Positions 1 through 8,857 of a DNA stretch of 26,895 nucleotides are shown one piece after another. Each line of letters starts with the position of its first letter. Positions within the stretch are counted from its first letter, which is position 1. The position numbers and the translations under genes are program-made. This DNA is from Planctomycetaceae bacterium. Its GTDB lineage: Bacteria > Planctomycetota > Planctomycetia > Pirellulales > Pirellulaceae. The notes below the pieces were generated by a model that did no database searches, was not told the origin of the DNA, and was given only the letters and a program-made list of their open reading frames with translations. The stretch lies in contig DNPC01000328.1 in the NCBI GenBank assembly GCA_003501565.1, positions 1-26,895 of the forward strand, written 5' to 3'.

Positions 1-297
1 AACACGTTCAGGTTTACCACAGCTCGAAATCGCAGTGGTCTGAATGACCGAAGTGTGTTTGGAATTCGTCTGCGTCGGTGATTGGACCGACGGCTAATTG
101 ACCGTTCGCTCGGAGCTGGAGAACGATGCAACCGAGGGTGTGTAAGTAGCAGACTATCTCGCATCGGTGTCTCGTCTGCACTCGGAAGACTTCTGAGCAG
201 AATCGCACCAAGGGAGGCGAAGCCTCTCAGTACCCGAGTAGTCTTCTTCAATCAATCTCACAGTTAAAACTCTTGGATTTCTTCGGTGCATTCCAAT
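1..297. other. Downstream flank of the copper operon, no firm gene
   Basis: This stretch lies after the last gene of the leftward operon. It holds one weak small ORF on the minus strand, listed separately. A compact stem at 212-228 (GAGGC/GCCTC with a GAA loop on the plus strand) could fold in the transcript, but no T-run follows it in the leftward direction, so it is not a convincing intrinsic terminator. I see no RNA gene or mobile-element end here. Confidence 0.5.
14..211 (-). CDS. Doubtful small ORF with His/Cys-rich C-terminus
   Basis: A 65-codon frame that can only start at TTG (211) or at a GTG further in, with no clear ribosome binding site. The second half reads smoothly (QLRANGQLAVGPITDADEF) and ends in THFGHSDHCDFELW, where three His and one Cys within nine residues could bind metal. 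It sits less than 100 bp beyond the last gene of the copper export operon on the same strand, which would suit a small accessory protein. I do not recognise a family. It could equally be a chance frame or the tail of a decayed gene, because an in-frame stop lies just upstream at 227-229. Confidence 0.25.
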   Translation of the reverse strand: MVRFCSEVFRVQTRHRCEIVCYLHTLGCIVLQLRANGQLAVGPITDADEFQTHFGHSDHCDFELW

Positions 298-1170
298 CTA
301 CTTGAATTCCGGTGGTGTGATTCCCTGCTTCGCCAGCATGGCAAGGTACTTGTCCGGCTCGGCGTGCAGTTTCTTAGCGCAGCCTGCGCAGCATATGTAA
401 ACCGATTTGCCTTTCACGTTGACCTTCTGTGGTGCGCCCATGCCGCCAAGCTCCTCGTCCATAACGGGGCACTTCTTTTGTGCGGCGATCGCATCTGCAT
501 CGGCGAGCGTTGCCTCAAAGACCCCGGGACGAACCTCTTTGCCCTTGGCGGAGTAGTACTTCGCCAGGTACTCATCCGGCTTCGCTTCGATCTTCGCAGA
601 ACATGGCTCGCAGCACACAAACAATGGCTTGCCTTTGACCATGATCTTTGGCGGCTTGCCCATCGCGCCAAGCGGCTTTCCCGTGACCGGACATGTCTTC
701 TGTAAACTGATGAGCACAGCATCGCCGACTTTGTCTGTAAGCTTGCCCATCGTGTGGAACTTGACGGGCCGATCACCGATGCCATTGAGCACCACATCCA
801 TGTGAAGCATCTTGCCTTTCAGTCTCGCGAGATCGATAGCAGCGCCGATCCCACCATTCTTGAGAGCCTGCAATCGCAGAGTGTATTCCTTTGGTCTGTC
901 CCCGATCTTCAGCTTCAAGACTCCCTCAGCCTCTGGAGCCTTAAGCATTTGGCCATCTGCACTGCTGACCAGAAAGAAGATGCCCTTTTCTTGCAGTGAC
1001 GTCTCGACCTTAAGAGCACCAACCGTTTGAAGCGTTCCACCGTGAGGACCCTTTGGTGAATCGGCGGAAGACGAGCTGGTGGAATCCGAGTGTTGATGCT
1101 CTTGAGCCTGCAAGTTTGAAAGACTCAAGGTCATCAGAAGGGCTAGCGATGTAGTGAAGTGTCGTGTCAT
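298..1170 (-). CDS. Secreted protein with two CPV...CCxxC metal-binding modules
   Basis: A 290-residue exported protein, last gene of the leftward copper operon. Residues 1-22 form a Sec signal peptide (SNLQA before QEHQHS). A His/Ser-rich linker leads to a beta-rich domain (about 40-145). Two tandem modules follow: Cys160 (CPVTGKPLGAMG) to Cys186-Cys187-Cys190, and Cys234 (CPVMDEELGGMG) to Cys260-Cys261-Cys264. First Cys to CC is 26 residues in both. The pattern recalls YHS/TRASH-type thiol metal sites, but I cannot assign it to a named family. A good SD (AAAGGA, 1178-1183, 7-nt spacer) supports this ATG. It begins 44 bp after the three-module paralogue. By context it probably binds Cu(I)/Ag(I) in the periplasm; that function is inferred. 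Confidence 0.9.
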   Translation of the reverse strand: MTRHFTTSLALLMTLSLSNLQAQEHQHSDSTSSSSADSPKGPHGGTLQTVGALKVETSLQEKGIFFLVSSADGQMLKAPEAEGVLKLKIGDRPKEYTLRLQALKNGGIGAAIDLARLKGKMLHMDVVLNGIGDRPVKFHTMGKLTDKVGDAVLISLQKTCPVTGKPLGAMGKPPKIMVKGKPLFVCCEPCSAKIEAKPDEYLAKYYSAKGKEVRPGVFEATLADADAIAAQKKCPVMDEELGGMGAPQKVNVKGKSVYICCAGCAKKLHAEPDKYLAMLAKQGITPPEFK

Positions 1171-1214
1171 TTCAAAATCCTTTGATCAAATCGAACGAGG
1201 TAAGAGTAAGCGTA

Positions 1215-2384
1215 CTAGCGAATCAACGGAGCTTCGACTCCTTGTTGCTCGAGAATACGAAGGTACTTCTCCGGTTGAGAAGCAATCCGTTTCGCGCAGC
1301 CAGAACAACAGATGTAGATGGCTTTGCCGGCCGCGTTGACTTTGTAAGGACCACCCATCGCATCCAGTGGCTCATCCATGACAGGGCATCGTTTTTGAGC
1401 GGCAATGAAAAGCTTGTCGTCTTGGGAGACGTGGAAGACCCCAGGGCGGACCTCGCTTTCTTCGAGCCCGACATTACGATTCGGAATGCGAGCTGGTCGC
1501 GTCGCTTTTTCAGGGCTTTCGGTCATCGGAGAAGCCGGGACGGAGCCATAAACCATCTCCAAGTACTTCAGTGGCTCCGCTTCGATCTTCTTGACGCAGC
1601 CTTTGCAGCAGAGATACACCGGCTTATCACCGATCATCACTTTCAACGGCTGGCCCATACCGCCGAGAGGTTCATCCATGACAGGACATACTCTTTGCCG
1701 TGCAATTGCTTCTGCGTCGCCTGCCGTTGCTGTTGAAACAAGAATGCTAGGCTTGCCCGTCGCAAACTTGGCTGGATTGCGTTCGATGCTCTCCACGCAT
1801 GCGGAACAACACGCGTAGACCGTTGCTTTCCCAACTCTTACCGCGACAGGTGTCCCCATGCTGCCGAGGCGTTTGCCTGAAACAGGGCAGATGCCTTGCC
1901 GAGCTACAGCGGCGGCCGCAAGTTGCGCCTCACTCGGAGCTACCGTAATCACATCACGGTATTTCAAGGTACCTGTCGGCGTCAGCTTTGGAGGTAATGG
2001 GGCCACAAGGACTTCGATCTCGACTTGTTTTCCTTTCAATCGAACCAGATTGACGTTGGCCACCAGCATTGCCTTGCCTTCCGGCAACAGGTCAAAGCGA
2101 TAGCGTTTCGTTTCATCAGCAGTCTTCAGCATTACGACTCCTCTGGCGTCCGCTATTTGGAGATCCTGTCCGTCGGCTTTCAACAGAAGCTGAAGGCCGG
2201 AGTCATGAATGACAGTTTCGATTTGGAACGAACCAAAATCACGAACGATTCCTGAGCTGCGACGTTCTTCGCCAGAGGCCGAAGTTGGCGATTGCGTTAG
2301 ATGCTCTGTGATCCGCCTTGGGGCTTGGGCGAGTGCGGGCAGAACCAATGCAAGCACGAGAATAAAGCTGCCGAGACATCGCAT
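1215..2384 (-). CDS. Secreted protein with three CPV...CCxxC metal-binding modules
   Basis: A 389-residue exported paralogue of the two-module protein downstream. From the chosen ATG the N-terminus is a clean signal peptide (MRCLGSFILVLALVLPALAQA), then a beta-rich domain (about 45-150), then three modules starting at Cys166, Cys233 and Cys333, with CC pairs at 192/193, 259/260 and 359/360 and final Cys at 196, 263 and 363. A longer linker (280-330) separates modules two and three. I chose the start at 2384 because AAAGGAG lies 8 nt upstream and the signal peptide is ideal. A competing ATG at 2429 overlaps the pump gene's stop by 4 bp (ATGA), which would mean translational coupling and 15 extra residues. 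Probably a periplasmic copper/silver sponge or chaperone; that role is inferred from Cys pattern and operon. Confidence 0.9.
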   Translation of the reverse strand: MRCLGSFILVLALVLPALAQAPRRITEHLTQSPTSASGEERRSSGIVRDFGSFQIETVIHDSGLQLLLKADGQDLQIADARGVVMLKTADETKRYRFDLLPEGKAMLVANVNLVRLKGKQVEIEVLVAPLPPKLTPTGTLKYRDVITVAPSEAQLAAAAVARQGICPVSGKRLGSMGTPVAVRVGKATVYACCSACVESIERNPAKFATGKPSILVSTATAGDAEAIARQRVCPVMDEPLGGMGQPLKVMIGDKPVYLCCKGCVKKIEAEPLKYLEMVYGSVPASPMTESPEKATRPARIPNRNVGLEESEVRPGVFHVSQDDKLFIAAQKRCPVMDEPLDAMGGPYKVNAAGKAIYICCSGCAKRIASQPEKYLRILEQQGVEAPLIR

Positions 2385-2392
2385 CCTCGCGA

Positions 2393-2399
2393 CTCCTTT
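2393..2399 (-). promoter_or_regulatory. Shine-Dalgarno deciding the start of the three-module protein
   Basis: AAAGGAG on the minus strand, 8 nt before the ATG at 2384. It is one of the strongest SD sequences in a window where most genes have weak ones. It argues for the internal ATG over the one at 2429 that overlaps the pump's stop codon. Confidence 0.6.
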
Positions 2400-2425
2400 G
2401 AACGGGACAATGAATGATTCCAATC

Positions 2426-5400
2426 TCATGCTGCTACCCTCTCCGCATCCGGGAGAATTTCTTCCGTACCTTTCCATAGCGGATCCGATAGCCCCAGGGC
2501 CATCTTGAACTCGAGGTATGCGGCGTAGATCGTGGGCACAACAAAGGAAGTAAGCGGCTCCACCAGCATTCCTCCAAAGACTGGCAAAGCCATGGCTCGG
2601 GCGACGTCGGCACCACGTCCGTCGGCAAACATCACGGGCAGCAACGCCACCAGTGTCGTGACCGTCGTCATGACGCAGGGGCGAATCCGCTTGAGGCCCG
2701 CTTCGTAGATCGTGTCCCGAACGTCTTGGACCGTGTGTACCTTTCGGCGACTCAGAAGCTGATGGATATAAGTGGCCATCACGACGCCATCATCGACGGC
2801 AACTCCGAACAACGCGATGAAACCGACCCAGACTGCCGTGTTCAACTCGACATCCATGACTGCCACCGCGATCATTCCGCCAGCGAAGGCAACTGGAATG
2901 CCGCTGAACACAGCCATCGAGATTGGAAGATTTCGAAACTGCAGATAGATGAGGAACAGGTTGATCAGGATGACGAGCGGGATGATCCACATCAGCCGTC
3001 GATTGGCTTCAATCTGGTTTCGGAAACTACCGACCGATTCCAGGGAGTATCCAGGCGGAAGCTCGAGATGTCGCTCGTCGGTCTCCGGTAATGATTGAAC
3101 ATTCCTAAGCTGATTCTCGATCGCCTGAACAGACTCCAAGTCTCCCGCCGTTCCATTCGTTGAGAAGGACACATGCGCTACCAGCCGTGCGTTTTCACTC
3201 GTGATCGCACCCGGTCCCCATGTGGTTTCAAGAGAAGCCAACTCCTCAAGTGGTACGACGGCGCCACTGTTCGTCACCACGGGCAAGCGAGCGAGTTGGT
3301 CGACTCGCTCCCGCAAATCGCGACTGTATCGCAAACGAACGGGGTACCGCTCTCGGCCTTCGACTGTCTTGATTAAGTTCATGCCGCCTAGAGCGGTTTC
3401 GATGACCTGGTTCACCATCACTGGCGTCATGCCGTAGCGCGCGGAAGCTTCGCGATCAACGGTGAATTCAACATACGGTTTGCCCAGCACGATGTCGGGA
3501 TTCACCGTGGCGGGATTAACGTAGGGTGATTCCGTCAATTCGTTGGCTACCGCTTGAGCTGCCGTCGACAACTCCTGCAAGTCATCGCCGTAGATGCGAA
3601 TTGCCATGGGAGCTTTAATGCCGGTTTGCAGCATTACGACACGACCTTCGATCGGCTGTAGAGCTGAGGCCGGTGTGACGCCGGGCAAAGTGGCGACCTT
3701 GTTGATTTCGTCCCAGATGTCGCGTGAAGTGATCCCTTCTCGCCATTGTTCTTTCGGCTTGAGCATGATGTAGGTTTCCACCATGGCAGCTGGAGCAGGA
3801 TCGAGCGCCGACTCCACCCGACCGATCTTGCCCAGCACGTCTTGAACTTCGGGGATCTCGCCCATCAACACATCTTGCGTTTGCAGTATTTGCAAAGCCT
3901 GACTGAAACTAACCGCCGGATAGAACGTCGGCATGTAGAACCAGCTTCCCTCATCCAGTGCGATCCAGTCATTGGACTGCAATCCAGTGAAAGAGTGCTT
4001 GGCGTCCACGTATCCGGGTAGGTCGTTCAGTTCTGTACCGACCTTGCGAGTGGCGAACTCAATTGGCCTCAATACCGTCGGCAATCCGAACCACGCGCCC
4101 AAACCTACAAAAAACAACACCGCGGGAAACGACAAAGCGATGAACTTGTGATTGAGCGCATACCGAAGGCGGGCGGAGTACAGCCAGCGAACGAACCGAC
4201 TCGTCGGAATCTCTTCGATCGGTCGGACACGCTCTTTGACTATCTGCCATCCGAAAAGTAGCCCAGCTCCGGCCGCGAAACAGGTCACTGCCCAAAGCGG
4301 TGCGTTCCACCAATCGGCGATGCGATGTCCCCAAACAAACTGCGAAAGCGAGGCGAGCAAGGCAGCCGTACCAAAGGCGACAAAGGACGCCTTCAAAGTC
4401 GACGCCCGTCGGTTGCGCAAGAGCAGACGACTGAGTGCCGGCACGATGGTGACCGCCGTGATCAAAGCGGCAGCAATCGCGAACGTCTTGGTGTACGCGA
4501 GCGGCGCGAAGAGGCGATGATCTCGTCCAGTTAGGAAGAAGACAGGAAGAAACGAGACAATCGTGGTCATCACCGCTGTAACCACTGCTGGTGCCACTTC
4601 CGTCGCGGCATCCTGAATCAGCTGGGGGCGGTCTGCTCGCGTCTGATCCGCTTGATCGTCAGTCTCTGCCAACCTTTGAAACACGTTCTCGGAAACGATG
4701 ATTCCCATATCGACCATGGTGCCAATCGCGATTGCGATGCCGGCCAACGACATAATGTTCGACTCGACGCCGACAAATCGCATGGCGACAAACGAAATCA
4801 GAACGGCCACGGGCAAACAGATCGCGACGATAAAGCTGCTTCGAATGTTCAACAGAAACAGCAGAATGACCGCCGAGGTAATGAGAACTTCCTCCATCAG
4901 CGCGTCTGTAAGAGTGGCCATCGTCTCATCAATCAGGCCAGTGCGGTCGTACACAGATCGAATCGTGACTCCGCTTAATGCCGGTTCGAGCTGAGCGATC
5001 TTCTCGTGGACACGTGAAACCACATCGCGTGGGTTCTCCCCATAACGCATGACCACGACGCCACCGACAGCTTCAGCTCCATTGAAATCGAGAGCGCCCC
5101 GACGAAAGTCCGGTCCGAGCTGTACGGTTGCTAAGTCGCGAATACGAACGGGCACGCCGTCTCGTTGCTCGACAACCGTATCTTCAAGATCTCGGAGAGC
5201 TTTGGCCCGATCTCCGTCGGTACCGAGAAATCCTTTCCCACGAAGGATAAACTCCATTCCCGTTGTTTCGAGCGTTTTCGCCCCCACATCCATATTGGAG
5301 CTCTTCACCGACATCATCACTTTGTCGAGCGGGACACCGAAGTAACGCAGCTTGTCGGGGTCGACTTCGATCTGGTACTGGCGAACGTATCCACCAATCG

Positions 5401-5935
5401 AAGCCACTTCGCTTACGCCGTCGACTGCCTGGAGTTCGTACTTGATGACGAAATCTTGCATGCTGCGTAAATCGGCCAGTGACATGCCTTCTTCAGGTGG
5501 CTCCAAAACGTAGTACAGCACTTGGCCCAAACCAGTGGCGTCGGGTCCGAGCTGAGGGCTCACCCCTTCTGGCAATTGGGATACCGCCACGCCAAGTTGT
5601 TCGGACACGCGACTTCGTGCCCAATAGAAATCAACGCTATCGGTGAAGGTCACTTGAACAAAGCTATAGCCAAACAGGCTCTTACCCCTTACCGATTCGG
5701 CCCCGGGCACTGCCAGCAAGGACACGCTTAGCGGATACGTGATTTGGTCTTCGATATCTTTGGGTGAACGCCCCGGCCAAGGCGTCAGAACAATGACTTG
5801 GTTCTCACCCACGTTGGGAATCGCGTCGATCGGCACCGCTTTGAAACTGAACCATCCAAAGACGCTCACGCCGATGACGGCAAGCATCACCAGGTAAGGT
5901 TCGTTGGTACAGAATTGAATCAGTTTCTTCAGCAT
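2426..5935 (-). CDS. cusA: CusA-like Cu(I)/Ag(I) RND efflux pump
   Basis: Inner-membrane HME-RND proton antiporter exporting monovalent metal to the periplasmic adaptor and channel. At 1169 residues it exceeds the roughly 1050 of Escherichia coli CusA. Residues 405-418 (GTMVDMGIIVSENV) match the HME4 copper/silver signature, with Asp409 and Glu416 in TM4. Met768 (VVMLQTGIK) and Met836 (ARYGM) align with two of the three E. coli substrate methionines (573, 623). The third position (672) falls at NSG, about 889-891, so it has no Met. The extra length is partly the linker between the two RND halves (about 505-600), which holds two added hydrophobic stretches (about 517-534 and 546-564). It starts 9 bp after the adaptor's stop with no obvious SD, suggesting coupled translation. 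Confidence 0.95.
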   Translation of the reverse strand: MLKKLIQFCTNEPYLVMLAVIGVSVFGWFSFKAVPIDAIPNVGENQVIVLTPWPGRSPKDIEDQITYPLSVSLLAVPGAESVRGKSLFGYSFVQVTFTDSVDFYWARSRVSEQLGVAVSQLPEGVSPQLGPDATGLGQVLYYVLEPPEEGMSLADLRSMQDFVIKYELQAVDGVSEVASIGGYVRQYQIEVDPDKLRYFGVPLDKVMMSVKSSNMDVGAKTLETTGMEFILRGKGFLGTDGDRAKALRDLEDTVVEQRDGVPVRIRDLATVQLGPDFRRGALDFNGAEAVGGVVVMRYGENPRDVVSRVHEKIAQLEPALSGVTIRSVYDRTGLIDETMATLTDALMEEVLITSAVILLFLLNIRSSFIVAICLPVAVLISFVAMRFVGVESNIMSLAGIAIAIGTMVDMGIIVSENVFQRLAETDDQADQTRADRPQLIQDAATEVAPAVVTAVMTTIVSFLPVFFLTGRDHRLFAPLAYTKTFAIAAALITAVTIVPALSRLLLRNRRASTLKASFVAFGTAALLASLSQFVWGHRIADWWNAPLWAVTCFAAGAGLLFGWQIVKERVRPIEEIPTSRFVRWLYSARLRYALNHKFIALSFPAVLFFVGLGAWFGLPTVLRPIEFATRKVGTELNDLPGYVDAKHSFTGLQSNDWIALDEGSWFYMPTFYPAVSFSQALQILQTQDVLMGEIPEVQDVLGKIGRVESALDPAPAAMVETYIMLKPKEQWREGITSRDIWDEINKVATLPGVTPASALQPIEGRVVMLQTGIKAPMAIRIYGDDLQELSTAAQAVANELTESPYVNPATVNPDIVLGKPYVEFTVDREASARYGMTPVMVNQVIETALGGMNLIKTVEGRERYPVRLRYSRDLRERVDQLARLPVVTNSGAVVPLEELASLETTWGPGAITSENARLVAHVSFSTNGTAGDLESVQAIENQLRNVQSLPETDERHLELPPGYSLESVGSFRNQIEANRRLMWIIPLVILINLFLIYLQFRNLPISMAVFSGIPVAFAGGMIAVAVMDVELNTAVWVGFIALFGVAVDDGVVMATYIHQLLSRRKVHTVQDVRDTIYEAGLKRIRPCVMTTVTTLVALLPVMFADGRGADVARAMALPVFGGMLVEPLTSFVVPTIYAAYLEFKMALGLSDPLWKGTEEILPDAERVAA

Positions 5936-5944
5936 GCTTATGGC

Positions 5945-8089
5945 TTAATCTTCGAAATCAAGGCTCTGAACTTCGAGTCCTTCGAACGGATCATCAATGG
6001 CTTTGGCCGGTGAAGTTTCGGGGGTAAGTGAGAGGTCGCTTACCAGTTCTCCGCAGGTCAGCATCTCGGCACCCCAATACGGATTCTTGAGATCTGCGTT
6101 TGGCTGCAACCAATCACCTCCACCGCCAGGCACCATGGGGCAGAAGAAGTGATTGACTCCGTTCTCGGTCTTGTCTCCACGAGCGAATTGCATTGTCTTG
6201 ATCAATGCGTGACTAACGGTACGAAAAGCAATGCGGGAATCTTCGAGTTGCCCCACCAAGCGTTCCGCCGCGTTTCTCGCAACGAGAAGTTCACGCTGCG
6301 CTTCGTCCGGAACAGCGTTGTCAGCGAGAGTTGTGGTGAGGCTGCTGATGAGTGTGTTCACCGAGACCGGGGAAGCCGTCGAATCGTTTGAGAGTGATGC
6401 CTGAATTTCAAAGTACGCATCGAAGGCACTGTCAAACGCGATCGCTGTATCACCGGTGAGATTAACGGGTGCACCTTTACCCTTTAGTTGCAACGGGCCA
6501 GCCGCAAACCTCGGGGCACGTGAAGGGTCGAGCAACGACGGATTCCCTGCTAGTTGCGATTGAGAATCCAAGAGGAAGTTGCCGTCGGTCGCAACGACTT
6601 CACCCGCGCCGAGTCCCTCGGCAACGATCGCCTCACGATCGGTCAGAGCTCCAAGGGCGATCCGTCGTACTTCGAATCTACCGGGCTCGACCTCGACGTA
6701 GACCACACTGTTGTTGCCGGCCATGAGGACCGCGTCGCGCGGTACTGTAACGTCCTGCTGCTCTGGCAAAGGAACTTCGGAAAAGCCAAGCTGCGTTGTC
6801 GGAATCAATTCCATATCGCAGATGGGACACGCTCCCGGCGCGTCTCGAATCACCTGCGGGTGCATCGGGCTGATGTACTTTCCAGCCAATGCCGGATCGT
6901 AGACCTGGTCGCGAGGAATCGCGGGCACCGCGATGCGTGCAGTTGCGTAGTCGCCCGGGCGGAGCTTTCCATCAAGATTGAGCATCTCAACGCGAACGTT
7001 CACCGCTCGCGTTTTCGGATCGACCGTTGGGTCGATGAACGCCACTCGGCCAGTGAACACAATCCCCGGCGCAGAGGAGATCTCCGCTTCGACCTCTTGA
7101 CCGAACAGTACCCTCGCTGCGTCATCCGGAAAGAGATCAAGCATCATCCAGACGGTTGAAAGGTCGGCTACGCGATAGATGCCTTGCCCAGTCTTAACGT
7201 AGTCACCCTCGACAGCCATCTTCTGGATGACTGTGCCCTTTTGAGGAGACTTGATGCGTATCCGTGACTTCGCGTTTTGCTCTCGCTTCAGCGTTTCAAT
7301 CTGCGTCTCTGACATCCCAAGCTCAAGCAACTTCTCAGCAGCCAACTCCCGCAACCTTGAACCGTCAATGAAACGGCTTGAGGTCTTCTGTTCTTGAGCC
7401 GACAAAAACTCGGCCTGTGCCGTATAGAGTTCCGGGCTGTAAATCAGCGCCAGGTCGTCGCCTTCGCTTACCGGCACTCCGACATAGTCGGCGTAGAGTT
7501 TTTCAAGTCGTCCATCAACATAAGCTGAAATCGTGGACAGCTGACTTTCGTCGTAGCTGATGGATCCGATCGTGCGAATCGTTCGATTCACCGAGTCCAA
7601 CTTGGCCATTGCTGTACGTACACCGATGAGCCGTCGATGTGCCGGTTCGATTGAAATCGAAACTCCATCGCCACCGGCACCCGCTGCGGCTTCAACGAGT
7701 TCCATGCCGCACACTGGACAACGACCGGGCTCGGTCGTCGGCGGGACGCACATCATCGGGCAGATGTATCTTTGCTCTTTCGATGATGTCGCTGAGGCAC
7801 CAGCGGGCTCGCCTGATCTTTCGGTCTGGATCCATCCTGCACGCTGCGCGACACCTATCAACGCGATACCGCCAACGAATACAGCAGCAAGGACCAGCGC
7901 GTGAGTGGCCGTTCTCCCAAGCCATTTCAAGCCGGCGAGTCGTGACACCAAGGGCTTAGGTGGTTCAGTAGGCGATGCAGTCGAATCGTCGGTCTCAACC
8001 GATCCTAATGCCTCTACCGAAGACTCTGGGGCATTCGAGACCGCCTCGGTCTTCTCGTCACTATTGGCTTTCTTCGTTGGCTCAGTCAT
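5945..8089 (-). CDS. cusB: CusB-like periplasmic adaptor with two HMBD modules and DUF3347-like tail
   Basis: Membrane-fusion subunit linking the pump to the outer-membrane channel; 714 residues, far longer than E. coli CusB (about 400). Order: acidic cytoplasmic N-terminus, one TM helix (about 62-82), a first heavy-metal-binding module (108-131, YICPMMC...CPVCGMEL), barrel-sandwich and hairpin segments (about 145-310), beta-barrel (310-395), a second HMBD-like module (404-428) in which the first Cys is Ser (YISPMHP) and CGM is CDM, a membrane-proximal domain (435-525), and a C-terminal DUF3347-like domain with FCPM (Cys650), WLQ, NPYWG and MLTCGE (Cys679). The barrel-to-membrane-proximal position of the second module is unusual. 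The start lacks a strong SD. The pump gene follows after 9 bp. Confidence 0.94.
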   Translation of the reverse strand: MTEPTKKANSDEKTEAVSNAPESSVEALGSVETDDSTASPTEPPKPLVSRLAGLKWLGRTATHALVLAAVFVGGIALIGVAQRAGWIQTERSGEPAGASATSSKEQRYICPMMCVPPTTEPGRCPVCGMELVEAAAGAGGDGVSISIEPAHRRLIGVRTAMAKLDSVNRTIRTIGSISYDESQLSTISAYVDGRLEKLYADYVGVPVSEGDDLALIYSPELYTAQAEFLSAQEQKTSSRFIDGSRLRELAAEKLLELGMSETQIETLKREQNAKSRIRIKSPQKGTVIQKMAVEGDYVKTGQGIYRVADLSTVWMMLDLFPDDAARVLFGQEVEAEISSAPGIVFTGRVAFIDPTVDPKTRAVNVRVEMLNLDGKLRPGDYATARIAVPAIPRDQVYDPALAGKYISPMHPQVIRDAPGACPICDMELIPTTQLGFSEVPLPEQQDVTVPRDAVLMAGNNSVVYVEVEPGRFEVRRIALGALTDREAIVAEGLGAGEVVATDGNFLLDSQSQLAGNPSLLDPSRAPRFAAGPLQLKGKGAPVNLTGDTAIAFDSAFDAYFEIQASLSNDSTASPVSVNTLISSLTTTLADNAVPDEAQRELLVARNAAERLVGQLEDSRIAFRTVSHALIKTMQFARGDKTENGVNHFFCPMVPGGGGDWLQPNADLKNPYWGAEMLTCGELVSDLSLTPETSPAKAIDDPFEGLEVQSLDFED

Positions 8090-8353
8090 CGCTCGATCCC
8101 ATGATCAATAACGACATGACGCAGCTTGACTCGGTTACTTTGGATTTGCGCACAGTGGATCCTGGTGGTGCAGACCGTTGAAATCAAACTCGGGGTGTAT
8201 AGCCAAGTCGGCGCACGAAACACTCGTGACGCGATCACTTAGCAGTTAGCTCCAACCGCACGTCCAGTGGACAATGCGAATGGACCGGTTCATAAGAAGA
8301 AACGCGACTCAATCACTGGCTGAAAAGCTAGAAATCGGCGCGCAGCGGTGGCG
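8090..8353. other. Spacer inside the copper operon, possible second promoter
   Basis: These 264 bp separate the Cys-rich gene from the adaptor on the same strand, much more than the 9-44 bp gaps downstream. A second leftward promoter could lie here, but I see no clear -35/-10 pair and no copy of the AATACAC-N6-GTGTATT dyad found before the ArsR gene. Confidence 0.3.
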
Positions 8354-8857
8354 TCAAATCAGCCACATACACAAGAAACGCTGGGAATAGCGAGGAGAAG
8401 GAATCGCCTCGCGAAGAAAGTCCACCGGCTTCGCCTCGGACCTCGGTCGTCTACAGATACTCTCATCTGCGACCGCTTCAGACATGGCAACATGACGAAC
8501 AATGATTCGTTCAGGACACCTTTCACCACGGTCCATTGGCGGGACCATCACGCCGCAAAGGCACACACCCAGCAATGAAGCTCGCGGTTGCCCTTCCAAC
8601 TCGGAGGCCTGCGTGTCTCCATCAGAATGCGGGTCTGTCGAAGTCCCTTCGCTGCCGCCGCAACAACAACACCGTTGGTCCGGGGATTGGACCTCGCAAC
8701 ATCCGCAGCCTTCACAAGCGGTAGTTGTCTCCGCGCACTCCGGCGTACCTGGCTTGCCATCAATTGGCGCAGCGGCAACGACCACCATCGGCTGGATCAT
8801 CATTGTGATGATCAATCCGATTGTGACGGCAGTGCGGATTGGATGGAACTTTTTCAT
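8354..8857 (-). CDS. Secreted cysteine-rich protein at the head of the copper operon
   Basis: A 167-residue protein of no family I can name. Residues 1-30 are a typical signal peptide (basic MKKFHPIR, then hydrophobic ITMMIQPMVVVAAA). The mature part opens with a dense Cys cluster: Cys41, Cys48, Cys51, Cys53-Cys54 and a run Cys63-66 (QRCCCCGG). Further Cys lie in LGVCLCG, GERCPE, ESICRR and FLCMW. The middle is acidic and polar. Codon use and the real signal peptide make it a genuine gene, though the SD is weak. It is the first leftward gene, 128 bp from the divergent TolC gene and 264 bp ahead of cusB. An exported thiol-rich metal binder or sensor is the simplest reading; this is inference. 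Confidence 0.8.
   Translation of the reverse strand: MKKFHPIRTAVTIGLIITMMIQPMVVVAAAPIDGKPGTPECAETTTACEGCGCCEVQSPDQRCCCCGGSEGTSTDPHSDGDTQASELEGQPRASLLGVCLCGVMVPPMDRGERCPERIIVRHVAMSEAVADESICRRPRSEAKPVDFLREAIPSPRYSQRFLCMWLI

Noticed and set aside
212..228. GAGGC/GCCTC hairpin as terminator of the leftward copper operon
   Set aside because: The stem is short and no T-run follows it in the leftward direction.
1164..1736. 190-codon plus-strand ORF
   Set aside because: Antisense shadow of the three-module Cys protein, which has a signal peptide, SD and conserved repeats.
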